Source of the DNA: CAZDWZ01 sp964509425
GTDB taxonomy: Bacteria; Bdellovibrionota_C; UBA2361; SZUA-149; CAZDWZ01
Assembly (NCBI GenBank): GCA_964509425.1
Contig: CAZDWZ010000005.1
Span: 248,001-312,000 of the forward strand
DNA length: 64,000 nucleotides
Direction: 5' to 3'
This document shows positions 25,842 to 33,995 of this stretch, piece by piece; the stretch's first letter is position 1, and each line of letters starts with the position of its first letter. Position numbers and translations under genes: made by a program. The notes beneath the pieces are model-generated. The model saw only the letters and a program-made list of their open reading frames with translations, made no database searches and was not told the origin of the DNA.

Positions 25842-26765
25842 TCAGCGTCCGAGCGTTGCCAGATGTTGAGTGTCGGGCCAGAGGCGGGGCGAGAATGCGG
25901 GCTCACAACCGATGCCGATGCCGGCGGTACGCACCGAAGGACCGAGGAGAATCTCTTGCGGAGCCGAGACAAAGAGCTTCGCCGGGGATGTCTCAAGGGA
26001 GCTCGAGCACGTGTTCCAGGTGTTTGAGAATTCTTTCACCTCCACGCTCCCGGCGAGAGAAACGAGCGAAAGATGGAAGTCGCCGCCGCTTCGTTTAATT
26101 CGATGAATGGAGATGTCGCCGATGGCGACGATCGCCAGCGACTTCGCTCCTTCGGGATAGAGCAGCAGTTCTTTCTGAAAGCCGGCCGATCCCGCTACGG
26201 CGATCACCGAATCGGCGCCGCTCCAGAGGGAGACCTCGCTGTTTTGCTCAACGTCGAGGTTTCCGGCGAAATACAAATCCTTCACCCGCTCTCTCGAAAG
26301 TGAAACACAAGTTCGGTTTGCGGCTATCAGGTTTGGGCGGGAGATTGTGGGCGGAGAGTTTCTCCACTCGCGACAACCGGAATCCGGAACTTCTGCCGCT
26401 CGCTCAATCGCCGCCCATGATGGAGCTCTGCCGGGCCACTCAAAAAATTTTCTACGGAAAATTTTTGCGGCTGAGAAATCGGTCATCGCCTCGCCGGAGA
26501 GTTCGAAGAGGTGGCTTTGCTTCAATAAGAACGCCTGCCGTTCTGGACTGGATGCCGAAGTTAAGACACGGTGCTTAAGCGACAGAACGTTTCCGGCGGC
26601 AACATTTCCCAGCAGAGCATGATGACGGAGGACGAGACGCGCCCGTTCGAAATGGAGAAGCGGAGCGAGGAGCCCGAAAGCGACACTCACCACGAGGAGT
26701 GACACGAGGATCGCGGGCACTGCAAACGCGGCGTTAGAGCGCCTGAAGCATCCTCGATTCATCAA
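25842..26765 (-). CDS. Pseudopilin-cluster protein, GspK/PilX-position
   Basis: 307 aa. Short charged N-terminus (MMNRGCFRRSNAA) and one hydrophobic segment (FAVPAILVSLLVVSVAFGLL), then a soluble region. There is no Gly just before the helix and no Glu at +5, as in the atypical GspK/PilX proteins. Gene order (GspH-like, GspI/J-like fusion, then this) matches the GspH-I-J-K order of type II secretion or the PilVWX order of type IV pili. ATG overlaps the upstream stop by 4 bases. No named domain can be confirmed by eye, so the assignment rests mostly on position. Confidence 0.5.
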   Translation of the reverse strand: MMNRGCFRRSNAAFAVPAILVSLLVVSVAFGLLAPLLHFERARLVLRHHALLGNVAAGNVLSLKHRVLTSASSPERQAFLLKQSHLFELSGEAMTDFSAAKIFRRKFFEWPGRAPSWAAIERAAEVPDSGCREWRNSPPTISRPNLIAANRTCVSLSRERVKDLYFAGNLDVEQNSEVSLWSGADSVIAVAGSAGFQKELLLYPEGAKSLAIVAIGDISIHRIKRSGGDFHLSLVSLAGSVEVKEFSNTWNTCSSSLETSPAKLFVSAPQEILLGPSVRTAGIGIGCEPAFSPRLWPDTQHLATLGR

Positions 26766-27991
26766 AACACCAGGTCAATGGGATTCGAGTGTCGCTCGGG
26801 AGGTAACCTCAGCGAGAATTCTGAACGTCGGCGGAGGCGATCCACGCGAGCTGACACCCGGAGGAAACGGCCCATTGGATCCTCAGCGGCTTCGAGCTCG
26901 ATCTCTTCGAAGGGTCCCGCAATGACTTCATTGGACGAGTTTACGAGCGAAGCCTTCCGAAGGCGATTTTCGGTGTCTCGATAGAGGACGAACTCTTGAT
27001 CGATGCCGACGATTCCGATCCAGCTCGACTCCGGTGGAAGCTCGACGTTATTCTCGCCCGTAATCGATCGGTGTTTGAGTAGTGCCGGAGGACGCGAAAG
27101 CTCCGATCGGTAAGGGCAGTTCGCCGTGTTGTTCGGAACCCGGCTGAATTCCGCCTCCACGTCGAATGTTCCATCGAGAGTTATCAGGAGAGCGCCATGG
27201 TGCGATGGCTTATCGTTTGAGATGAAGCCACCCGGGAGGGTGAGGGCTTGGCGGCACCACGCGAGCGAACGAACTGAAATTGGGTGCACGGCTGTTTGCC
27301 GCAACCAAATTCTACCGGGGTCAAGAAAGCGAAAGACAAACATCTTGTCTCCGGGAATCGGCGGGAAACTTCGACCCGCTGAGAGTGCGCGAAATATCAG
27401 AGAGGACGGATCGGCATGCTCCACTCGAGCGCCCTCCGCAAAATGAAATGCGCTTCCTTGTTTTATCCAGTTCTCGAGCAGGAGCTGAAGCTTCTCCGTA
27501 ACGGCGCGATCTGCGGCATCCTGTCGCCAGCGAGTCAATGTACTCGTCGACTGTAGGCAACTCGTCATGACTCCCAGGAGAATTAAGGCCGAGAGCAGAA
27601 GCGACACCAGAACTTCAAGCACGGTGAATCCGCTCTCCGGATTCTCCACGTCAATGGGCGGGAGCAGAGGATATTTCGGGAAACCTACCTCGCACGTGCT
27701 CCCGCCGTTGCAGCGGATATTCAAGAATTCCAGGCATTCATGTGTAATTAACTTTTCACGGTCGATAGCAGGCGATGAACTCTCTGAGAGCGGCGCGCTT
27801 CGGGAAAGGAGAAACACTGATTGCCGAAGACAGTTCTCGCGTTTGTCGTGGCGGCGATGCAGCGCCGCGATCCGACCGAGCGCTCGAACCTCCGACAAAA
27901 TGACCGAGAAGATAGAGACTGAAAGGAGGAGCGCGAGGAGCACTTCAAAAATGAGGTATCCACCGTTCTGTGTTTCTCCGCTTAGTTGCAT
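26762..27991 (-). CDS. Double prepilin: GspI/PilV-like and GspJ/PilW-like fused in one chain
   Basis: 409 aa from ATG 27991 (frame open to 28033). Two prepilin peptidase sites lie in one polypeptide. Counted from 28033 they are NGG|YLIFEVLLALLL with Gly25 and Glu30, and ESG|FTVLEVLVSLLLSA with Gly135 and Glu140, each followed by a pilin-type helix. The first unit is about 110 residues with several Cys, the size of GspI; the second about 275, the size of GspJ/PilW. I see no stop or ribosome site separating them. Either a true fusion that must be cut in the middle, or a single lost stop codon. Overlaps both neighbours. Confidence 0.75.
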   Translation of the reverse strand: MQLSGETQNGGYLIFEVLLALLLSVSIFSVILSEVRALGRIAALHRRHDKRENCLRQSVFLLSRSAPLSESSSPAIDREKLITHECLEFLNIRCNGGSTCEVGFPKYPLLPPIDVENPESGFTVLEVLVSLLLSALILLGVMTSCLQSTSTLTRWRQDAADRAVTEKLQLLLENWIKQGSAFHFAEGARVEHADPSSLIFRALSAGRSFPPIPGDKMFVFRFLDPGRIWLRQTAVHPISVRSLAWCRQALTLPGGFISNDKPSHHGALLITLDGTFDVEAEFSRVPNNTANCPYRSELSRPPALLKHRSITGENNVELPPESSWIGIVGIDQEFVLYRDTENRLRKASLVNSSNEVIAGPFEEIELEAAEDPMGRFLRVSARVDRLRRRSEFSLRLPPERHSNPIDLVF

Positions 27992-28467
27992 TGCACTCTT
28001 CGTGATCCGGCGAGAGATTGAACAATCGAGCACGAATGAGAAGATTCTCGGTCCTCTAGGATCAAAGTCCCCGGTGAAGCGATGCCCTCCGGAGTGTAGC
28101 GAATATGAGGCACCTGTGATTCTAGTCGCGGAAGGCGAAGCGTTTGAAAGCGAATGCCTGGGGGTAAGCGAAAACGAAATCCGAATTGATTGATACTGTG
28201 CCGCTCGCTTGATGCATCCTCAATTTGAGACATTTCGCCGCGACCCTCATCAAAGGCGAGAATCACGGAGCGACCGCCGGAGAGCGCTTCGAGCGATTTA
28301 TGATTAAGCACGCGTTCGAGCGACATCGCTGCACGAGACACGAGCTTGGGCCGGAGTATCTCTCTTGAGAGAAGCCGGCTCGAGACCGCGAGAATCGATA
28401 ATACGGCGAGGCACAGAACGAGCTCAAGAAGCGTGAAGCCGGTGGTGTTATCGAGTTGGAGAGGCAT
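27982..28467 (-). CDS. Minor pseudopilin, GspH-like
   Basis: 161 aa from ATG 28467 (the frame runs on to 28602). Classic type III signal: short leader ending TTG|FTLLELVLCLAVLSILAV with Gly before and Glu at +5. The remainder (SRAAMSLERVLNHKSLEALSG...) has the short helix plus beta layout of GspH/FimT. The stop overlaps the start of the fused pseudopilin by about 10 bases. Function: tip or initiation subunit of a type II secretion pseudopilus or type IV pilus. The main pilin and motor genes are not in the window. Confidence 0.8.
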   Translation of the reverse strand: MPLQLDNTTGFTLLELVLCLAVLSILAVSSRLLSREILRPKLVSRAAMSLERVLNHKSLEALSGGRSVILAFDEGRGEMSQIEDASSERHSINQFGFRFRLPPGIRFQTLRLPRLESQVPHIRYTPEGIASPGTLILEDRESSHSCSIVQSLAGSRRVQCN

Positions 28468-28639
28468 ATTGGGAAGCTCCTCATTGCAAACCAATTCCAC
28501 TATCGGAGCAGAGTCCAAAAAGTTTCCTCGAGAGCCCAAAATTCCAGGCCTTTCAAGGCAATTTATTGCGGCAGATTTTGATGCTATAGGAACGTTCTGC
28601 AATTTCTACTGAAAAATTCGAGCGGCACAGGAGAGTGAG

Positions 28640-30046
28640 ATGAGCGGTAAGGAAAATTTCCGAGTTGAGAAAGATTCGATGGGCGAGATGAGGGTACCCT
28701 TTGAAGCGCTCTGGGGCGCTCAGACCCAGCGGGCGGTGGAAAACTTTCCGATCAGCGGACTTCGTCTGCCTCGCTCGATGATTGGCGCCCTCGGAACCAT
28801 TAAGTATTGCGCCGCTGTCGTCAACCATCGTTTGGGACTTCTCGACGAGGACCGGAAGAAGTTCATTCTTCAGGCTGCAGAGGAAGTCGAGCGCGGTGAC
28901 CTTGACGTTCATTTTGTCGTGGATGTGTTTCAGACCGGTTCCGGAACTTCGAGCAACATGAACACCAACGAAGTGGTGGCGAATCGCGCGAAGGCGCTTG
29001 CGGGTCCAGCGCTCACCGAAAAGCTCGGATTTCATCCGAACGATCACGTGAACATGAGCCAGTCTTCAAACGACGTCATCCCGACGTCGATTCACGTCGC
29101 CGTCGCGATTGAGTTGAAGAAGACACTGCTGCCGGCATTGGAATTCTTGGCGATTGCGCTCGAGAAGAAGGTGGTGGAGTTCTCCGGGATTGTAAAAACC
29201 GGACGAACGCACCTCATGGATGCGACACCGATCACGCTTGGACAAGAGTTCAGCGGCTATCAAGCGCAGATTCTTCAGGGGATCAAGCGAGTTCAACGGT
29301 CAATGGCGACGATTTATGAGCTGCCTCTCGGCGGCACCGCGGTGGGTACCGGAGTGAACACGCCAAAGGGGTTCTCTCCTGCTGTTATAGCCGAGATCTC
29401 CTCGCGGACCGGCATTCCGTTTCTTGAAGCATCGAACCATTTCGAAGCGCAGGCTGCTCAAGATGCATTCGTGGAGATGAGCGGGCAGTTGAAGACCATC
29501 GCCTGCAGCATGAGCAAGATGGCTAACGATCTTCGTTGGCTCGGTTCTGGTCCACGCTGCGGGATCGGTGAGTTGTTCCTCCCGGAAGTTCAGCCTGGTT
29601 CATCGATCATGCCGGCGAAGGTGAATCCGGTTATTGCCGAGAGCCTGCTCATGGCGATGGCTCAGGTGATTGGAAACGATGCGGCGATTACAGTCGGCGG
29701 ACACAGCGGCGGAATTCTCGAGCTGAACGTGATGATGCCGATGATGGCGCATAATCTGCTTCAATCGATTGCGATCATGGCGTCCAGCGCGCGAAACTTT
29801 GCGACCAAATGCGTGCAGGGCATCAAGCCGAACACGAAGCGCATCAAGGAGTTGGCGGAGGCAAACATCTCGGTTGTCACCGCGCTTGTTCCGAAGATTG
29901 GCTACGATCGCTCCGCGAAGCTCGCGAAAGAAGCGCTCGAGACCGGCGAAACATTGCGATCACTCGTGCTGAAGCATGGGCTTCTCAGCGATGCCGAGGT
30001 CGATCAAGCGCTCGACCTCCTTTCTATGACGAAGCCGGGGCTTTAG
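28640..30046 (+). CDS. fumC: Fumarate hydratase class II
   Basis: 468-aa homotetrameric fumarase of the aspartase/fumarase superfamily; interconverts fumarate and L-malate in the TCA cycle without an Fe-S cluster. Motifs: GSGTSSNMNTNEVVANRA, SQSSNDVIPTSIHVA, TGRTHLMDATPI and the signature GSSIMPAKVNPV. ATG 28640 follows GGAGAGTGAG. Aspartase shares these blocks; the N-terminal DSMGEMRVPFEALWGAQTQR and overall length favour fumarase. Confidence 0.95.
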   Translation: MSGKENFRVEKDSMGEMRVPFEALWGAQTQRAVENFPISGLRLPRSMIGALGTIKYCAAVVNHRLGLLDEDRKKFILQAAEEVERGDLDVHFVVDVFQTGSGTSSNMNTNEVVANRAKALAGPALTEKLGFHPNDHVNMSQSSNDVIPTSIHVAVAIELKKTLLPALEFLAIALEKKVVEFSGIVKTGRTHLMDATPITLGQEFSGYQAQILQGIKRVQRSMATIYELPLGGTAVGTGVNTPKGFSPAVIAEISSRTGIPFLEASNHFEAQAAQDAFVEMSGQLKTIACSMSKMANDLRWLGSGPRCGIGELFLPEVQPGSSIMPAKVNPVIAESLLMAMAQVIGNDAAITVGGHSGGILELNVMMPMMAHNLLQSIAIMASSARNFATKCVQGIKPNTKRIKELAEANISVVTALVPKIGYDRSAKLAKEALETGETLRSLVLKHGLLSDAEVDQALDLLSMTKPGL

Positions 30047-30082
30047 CTCCGGTGATTGTTCTTTCCGCAGGAGCGGATGACG

Positions 30083-30580
30083 ATGAATGAATTACTCAGG
30101 TTCCTGGAGACCAACGGGATCACCTATACCCGCTACGATCATGAACCCCTCTTCACTTGTGAGCAAGCGAAGGTGGCCCTCGCCGGAGCTCCGGGAAGAG
30201 GAACGAAGAACCTCTTTCTCCGTGATGAGAAGGGAAAGAAACATTTTCTGCTCGTTGTCAGCGAAGACAAGCAAGTGGATCTTAAAGCACTTTCAAAAAG
30301 CCTCGAGGTGAAGCCGCTTTCTTTGGCTTCTCCCGATCGTTTGAAGACCTATCTCGATCTGGAGCCCGGTTCAGTAACCGTGCTCGCGGTGTTCTCAGAT
30401 CCTGAAGGCGCCGTCGAGGTTCTCATCGATGAGAGTCTCTCCGGCGCAGAAGCGATCCATTGTCACCCGCTCGTGAACACATCAACGCTCACCATTTCGT
30501 GGGAAGGAATTCTGAAGTTTCTAGAGCTTCGCAGCCATCAGCCGAGAATCATTTCAGTGCCGGTGAGAAACATCCCGTAG
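30083..30580 (+). CDS. YbaK/ProX-type aminoacyl-tRNA deacylase
   Basis: About 165 aa; the frame opens at 30056, with ATGs at 30077 and 30083 after AGGAG. The YbaK/EbsC fold is marked by FLETNGITYTRYDHEPLFTCEQA, GRGTKNLFLRDEKGKKHFL and Lys in SEDKQVDLKALSK. The closing segment AIHCHPLVNTSTLTIS matches the ProX/PrdX subgroup, which hydrolyse Ala-tRNA(Pro) mischarged by prolyl-tRNA synthetase. Same strand as fumC with a 36-base gap, so possibly co-transcribed, with no functional tie known. Confidence 0.88.
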   Translation: MNELLRFLETNGITYTRYDHEPLFTCEQAKVALAGAPGRGTKNLFLRDEKGKKHFLLVVSEDKQVDLKALSKSLEVKPLSLASPDRLKTYLDLEPGSVTVLAVFSDPEGAVEVLIDESLSGAEAIHCHPLVNTSTLTISWEGILKFLELRSHQPRIISVPVRNIP

Positions 30581-30615
30581 CTGGCGCTTTCCGCCTATTA
30601 AGAGACTCGATCGAA

Positions 30616-30766
30616 GTGGTTGCGAATTTTGACGGAGGTCGAGGCGAAAAAGCGGCGAGGAGCGGAGTTCGCTACTCGCAAATGCTTGTCGCGCCGAAAC
30701 TCCAGCGAAGGCGGAAGCACCGCAGCCGCTTTTTCAACGAAGAGATCCGTCAAAAGTCGCAACCAC
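30616..30766. repeat. Long structured interspersed repeat, copy c
   Basis: 151 bp. The outer arms GTGGTTGCGAATTTTGACGGA and TCCGTCAAAAGTCGCAACCAC pair almost fully; inside, GAAAAAGCGGC pairs with GCCGCTTTTTC; the middle AATGCTTGTCGCGCCG / AGGCGGAAGCA can form another stem. It aligns with copy b at 25174-25310. There is no open frame of interest inside. Confidence 0.85.
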
Positions 30767-30905
30767 AAAATTGCTTCCCGTTGACCGCGGGGAAGCGCGC
30801 GGGATCCGCTAGGAGTCCTTCGTCACAACCTCTTCTGGGTACGAAACACGTCGTTTTTCGGTATCTGAAGAGGAAGGAGTTGAGACTGACCCGAGCGGGA
30901 TCAGG

Positions 30906-32021
30906 TTAGCAGGACCGGACGAGCGTCAGGTTGTCCGGGCGCAGGTCCTCGTACTGGGTCAGGGCGTAGCCGATGCCGGAGATCGTGAGGACGTACTGCC
31001 CGGAGCGGAAGGCCGCGCCGAGCCCGGCCAGCCACGAGTACCCGCCGAACTGGCCTCCGGCGAGGTAGTGCGGCTCGAACGTGGAGCGGTGCTGCCCCGG
31101 ATTCAGGCCGGCCCGCTTCAGGATGGACGGGATCGCCCGCGCGAGCAGCGGCACGAACTTGAGGTGGGCCGCGTCGAGGTGCGGGGGGCCGAAGCGCCGG
31201 ATGGCCGCCTCGTCGATGTGATCCCCCGGCCGACAGCCGGGCTGCCCGAGGTGGGCCTTGATGTGCCACCACGGCGCGGCGATGCCGAGCAGCTTCTCGG
31301 CCTGCTCCACGGCCCCGTCGTCGCCGAACCCGAGGGAATCGAGATTGCCCAGATCCAGCACGACCCGGTAGCGGTCACCGAGCTGGCCGTGCATCCGCAG
31401 CATGTTCACCGCGCTCTGGCCCATCAGCCCGGCTTCCGTCTCGATGCCCGCGATCAGGCCCGCGGCATCGGCCAGCGCGAGCGTCTGGCCGGTGATGTCG
31501 GTCGCCTCGCCGAAGCAGTGTTCGATGGTCAGGCCGTCGCCGGGGTAGCCGTCGAACATCCGGAGGGCGAGCGGCACGCTGTCGGGCCGCCGCACCCGCT
31601 TGTCGGCGTTGACCGCGCCGGCGAGGTCGATCACCCGCTTCGCGTAGTCGAAGTACTTCGCCTTCGGCATCACGGTCCCGCGGACGTTCAGGGTCCCGTC
31701 CCCGATGATCTTGACCTTCCCGAGGCGGCTGCCCAGCTCGTCGAGCTGGACCCCCGTCTCCTCGAAGACGTACCCGAGGAGCGCGAGGAGCTGGGACGGG
31801 GTCAAGTCCTCGAAGTGCGTGGCCTTCCCCTGCCGGAGGCAGGAGCGGCCGGCGAAGCTGGTGCCGCCGAGGACCGCGATGGCGCGCGCGCCGTTCAGGG
31901 TGTCGAGGTCGCCTTCGTCGATGAAGGCGCACAGGTTGCTGTTGTTGCCGTCCGCCCGCGGCAAGCCCAGCAGGGCCCGCGCGAGTTCGGAGTTCTGAGC
32001 TGCGTCGTGAAGCGTACTCAC
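30906..32021 (-). CDS. GC-rich TIM-barrel-like protein (xylose-isomerase-like), probably acquired
   Basis: 371 aa from GTG 32021, with a strong AGGAGGTGA just upstream. I recognise no exact family. Several blocks suggest a sugar-isomerase-like TIM barrel: GIETEAGLMGQ, VVLDLGNLDSLGF, WWHIKAHLGQPG and FEPHYLAGGQFGG fall where metal and substrate loops lie in xylose isomerase-like enzymes. No signal peptide. One sampled line (31201) is about 72% GC against about 50-55% in flanking genes, and codons end heavily in G/C, so it is probably horizontally acquired, like the gene at 18327-19148. It stands alone between a repeat and an AT-rich promoter region. Confidence 0.45.
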   Translation of the reverse strand: MSTLHDAAQNSELARALLGLPRADGNNSNLCAFIDEGDLDTLNGARAIAVLGGTSFAGRSCLRQGKATHFEDLTPSQLLALLGYVFEETGVQLDELGSRLGKVKIIGDGTLNVRGTVMPKAKYFDYAKRVIDLAGAVNADKRVRRPDSVPLALRMFDGYPGDGLTIEHCFGEATDITGQTLALADAAGLIAGIETEAGLMGQSAVNMLRMHGQLGDRYRVVLDLGNLDSLGFGDDGAVEQAEKLLGIAAPWWHIKAHLGQPGCRPGDHIDEAAIRRFGPPHLDAAHLKFVPLLARAIPSILKRAGLNPGQHRSTFEPHYLAGGQFGGYSWLAGLGAAFRSGQYVLTISGIGYALTQYEDLRPDNLTLVRSC

Positions 32022-32292
32022 GCTTCACCTCCTTCTTCTTCTAGTTAGTGGTGTAGGTCCGTAGAGAGAACGACGTGTTTCACCCGGTGAACCGAGTGCG
32101 CGAACTATATGATCGAATTTGATCACATAACAAATCAGTTGGCCGCGATGAGTTTCAAAGTGATCTCGGTCAGGAAGCGAGATGAAAATGTTATGATCGT
32201 GTAGTCATTTATTTATTCATTTTTGGCTTCCTTGACTTCCCGCCGTTGGATGAACAGATCGCTCGCATCCAAATAAAACTACAAGGAGTTCT
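32022..32292. promoter_or_regulatory. AT-rich divergent intergenic region
   Basis: 270 bases between divergent genes. It contains the imperfect palindrome TATGATCGAATTTGATCACATA near 32108-32129, a possible operator, and an AT-rich tail before the methyltransferase ribosome site (AAGGAG). No consensus promoter stands out. Confidence 0.35.
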
Positions 32293-32904
32293 ATGGGTTC
32301 GGATAACGACAAGACCCTTCAAGCCTACGAAGAGGCGGCCGCTGAGTATGCTTCGAACACATTCGACAAAGTAGAAGGCAGCCTGAAGATTTGGCTCGAT
32401 GAAAGCGCGAGCCGGATAGGAAAAGATGCCAGGATCTTAGAGCTCGGGTCTGGAGCGGGGCGGGATGCGTTGTATCTGCTTTCTCGTGGATACGAGGTGG
32501 AGTGCTCGGACGGTGCGGCGGCAATGGTCGATCTCCTTCGCGAGAGAGGACTTTCTGCGAAACAGCTGAATATTCTCACCGATCCGCTGGAAGGGCCCTG
32601 GGATCTCATTCTTGCAAACTGCGTTCTGCTTCATTTTGACGAAGAGGAACTTGGTCGAGCGCTCGATCGCATTCGACAAGCGCTTTCGCCCGCTGGATAT
32701 TTTGCGGTTGCGATGAAGGGAGGCGACAAAAAACTCTGGGAAACAGAGAAATCCATGCCGCCAAGGTACATGTGCTACTGGCAGGAAGCTCCGCTCAGGA
32801 AGGTGCTCGAAGAAAATGGTTTTGAAATTGTTTCCTCCGCGCAGCATCTGCCGGATGAAGCCGATAGACCGAGAGTTCGAATGATTTGCAAGAGAGCCCG
32901 CTGA
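32293..32904 (+). CDS. Class I SAM-dependent methyltransferase
   Basis: 203 aa, single-domain Rossmann methyltransferase. Motif I ILELGSGAGRDALYLLSRG binds SAM, CSDGA holds the acidic ribose ligand, then LILANCVLLHFDEEEL and LSPAGYFAVAMKGG. ATG follows AAGGAG. The substrate cannot be told; the small size and no added domain fit a small-molecule methyltransferase of the UbiE/Tam-like type. Confidence 0.87.
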   Translation: MGSDNDKTLQAYEEAAAEYASNTFDKVEGSLKIWLDESASRIGKDARILELGSGAGRDALYLLSRGYEVECSDGAAAMVDLLRERGLSAKQLNILTDPLEGPWDLILANCVLLHFDEEELGRALDRIRQALSPAGYFAVAMKGGDKKLWETEKSMPPRYMCYWQEAPLRKVLEENGFEIVSSAQHLPDEADRPRVRMICKRAR

Positions 32905-32969
32905 TCGTTGGCGCAAATTCCGCGCCATGCGACTGCGATTCAAATTGCGGAATTTCGGGAAACGCTGAC

Positions 32970-33749
32970 TTAGACCGCGATGTCCGCAACCGAGGCGAGC
33001 ACGTGAGTCGGCCTTATTCCGAGCCGTTCGATGTCCTCTCTCTTCCCGACACCCGAGAGAAGGAAAATTGTTTCGAGGCCGGCGTTCTGTCCGCAGACGA
33101 TATCCACATCGAGAATATCGCCAAGCATGACGCACTCAGATGCCGGGAGCCCAAAGTTCTTCAATGCCATTTGAGGCATAAACGTATTGGGCTTTCCGAC
33201 CACGAGGTCCGGAGTTCTCCCGGAACAAAATGAGAGTGCCGCTACCATTGTTCCGCCACCGGGATGGAGCCGCCCGTTCGCACCCGGGTGAACTGGGTTC
33301 GCCGCACAAACGATGAACTCGCATCCGGGGCGGAGCAGGTTCTGAAACGCCGCATCGAGCGATCGCATGCTGAAATCTTCGTCACGAGCGACCACAATTG
33401 CGTCGGCACCAACGTCTACGACCTCGATTCCAAAGGCAGTGAGTTGGTCGACCAGAGTCTGTGGTCCAAACACGTGAACCTTAACGCCTGGTTTTGACTC
33501 ACTCAGATACCTTGCACAGGCAGACCCGGAGGTGACGAGTTCTTCGGGGTTCGCATCTATACCCATAGCCCGGAGCTTGTTCAGCTGGAATGCGTGGGAT
33601 TCAGCGGCATAGTTGGTGACGAACGCCACTTTTTTCCCGGCAGCACGAATGCGCCGGACCGTTTCGTCCGCCCCGGGCACCATGTCTTTCCCGCGCCAGA
33701 TGACGCCATCAAGGTCGAAAATAAATCCGCGATATTCTGAAATCTTCAT
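32970..33749 (-). CDS. HAD-IIA family sugar/nitrophenyl phosphatase (NagD-like)
   Basis: 259 aa. HAD motif I FDLDGVIWRG (nucleophile Asp and acid/base Asp), motif II FVTNYA, the C2a cap, motif III Lys in VVGKPNTFMPQMAL and motif IV MLGDILDVDI. This is the NagD / phosphoglycolate phosphatase group that dephosphorylates small phosphates in the cytoplasm. The substrate is open. Convergent with the methyltransferase. Confidence 0.9.
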   Translation of the reverse strand: MKISEYRGFIFDLDGVIWRGKDMVPGADETVRRIRAAGKKVAFVTNYAAESHAFQLNKLRAMGIDANPEELVTSGSACARYLSESKPGVKVHVFGPQTLVDQLTAFGIEVVDVGADAIVVARDEDFSMRSLDAAFQNLLRPGCEFIVCAANPVHPGANGRLHPGGGTMVAALSFCSGRTPDLVVGKPNTFMPQMALKNFGLPASECVMLGDILDVDIVCGQNAGLETIFLLSGVGKREDIERLGIRPTHVLASVADIAV

Positions 33750-33904
33750 GAGGTACCGTATTTTAGTTCCCGCGCAGGATATCGAAGAAGTGGAGCAGAG
33801 TCGAACGTCCGTCGTGTCGAACCATGAGAGAGACGAAAGATTAGAGTGATTTCAAAAGTTCTGTCTCTTTGAGAATCACTCTCGGGAAGGGTTTCTTAAC
33901 TGTC

Positions 33905-33962
33905 TCCGGTGCTCTGTGGTTCAATAAAAAAAAATCAAAGAAATGAACCACAGAGCACCGGA
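33905..33962. repeat. 19-bp perfect inverted repeat with A-rich loop
   Basis: TCCGGTGCTCTGTGGTTCA (33905-33923) pairs perfectly with 33944-33962 around an A-rich 20-base loop. It lies 33 bases past the end of the leftward nifS-like gene and before the leftward HAD gene, so it may stop nadA-nifS transcription although no T-run follows. CCACAGAGCACC-type words resemble widespread extragenic repeats (from memory). Confidence 0.7.
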
Positions 33963-33995
33963 ACCCAGAGAATAAGAGACTTGATCAGAGCTATC

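Noticed and set aside
31068..32048. 326-codon plus-strand frame
   Set aside because: Antisense to the GC-rich gene at 30906-32021; high GC gives long chance frames, and the product is Val/Glu/Arg repeats without a fold signal.
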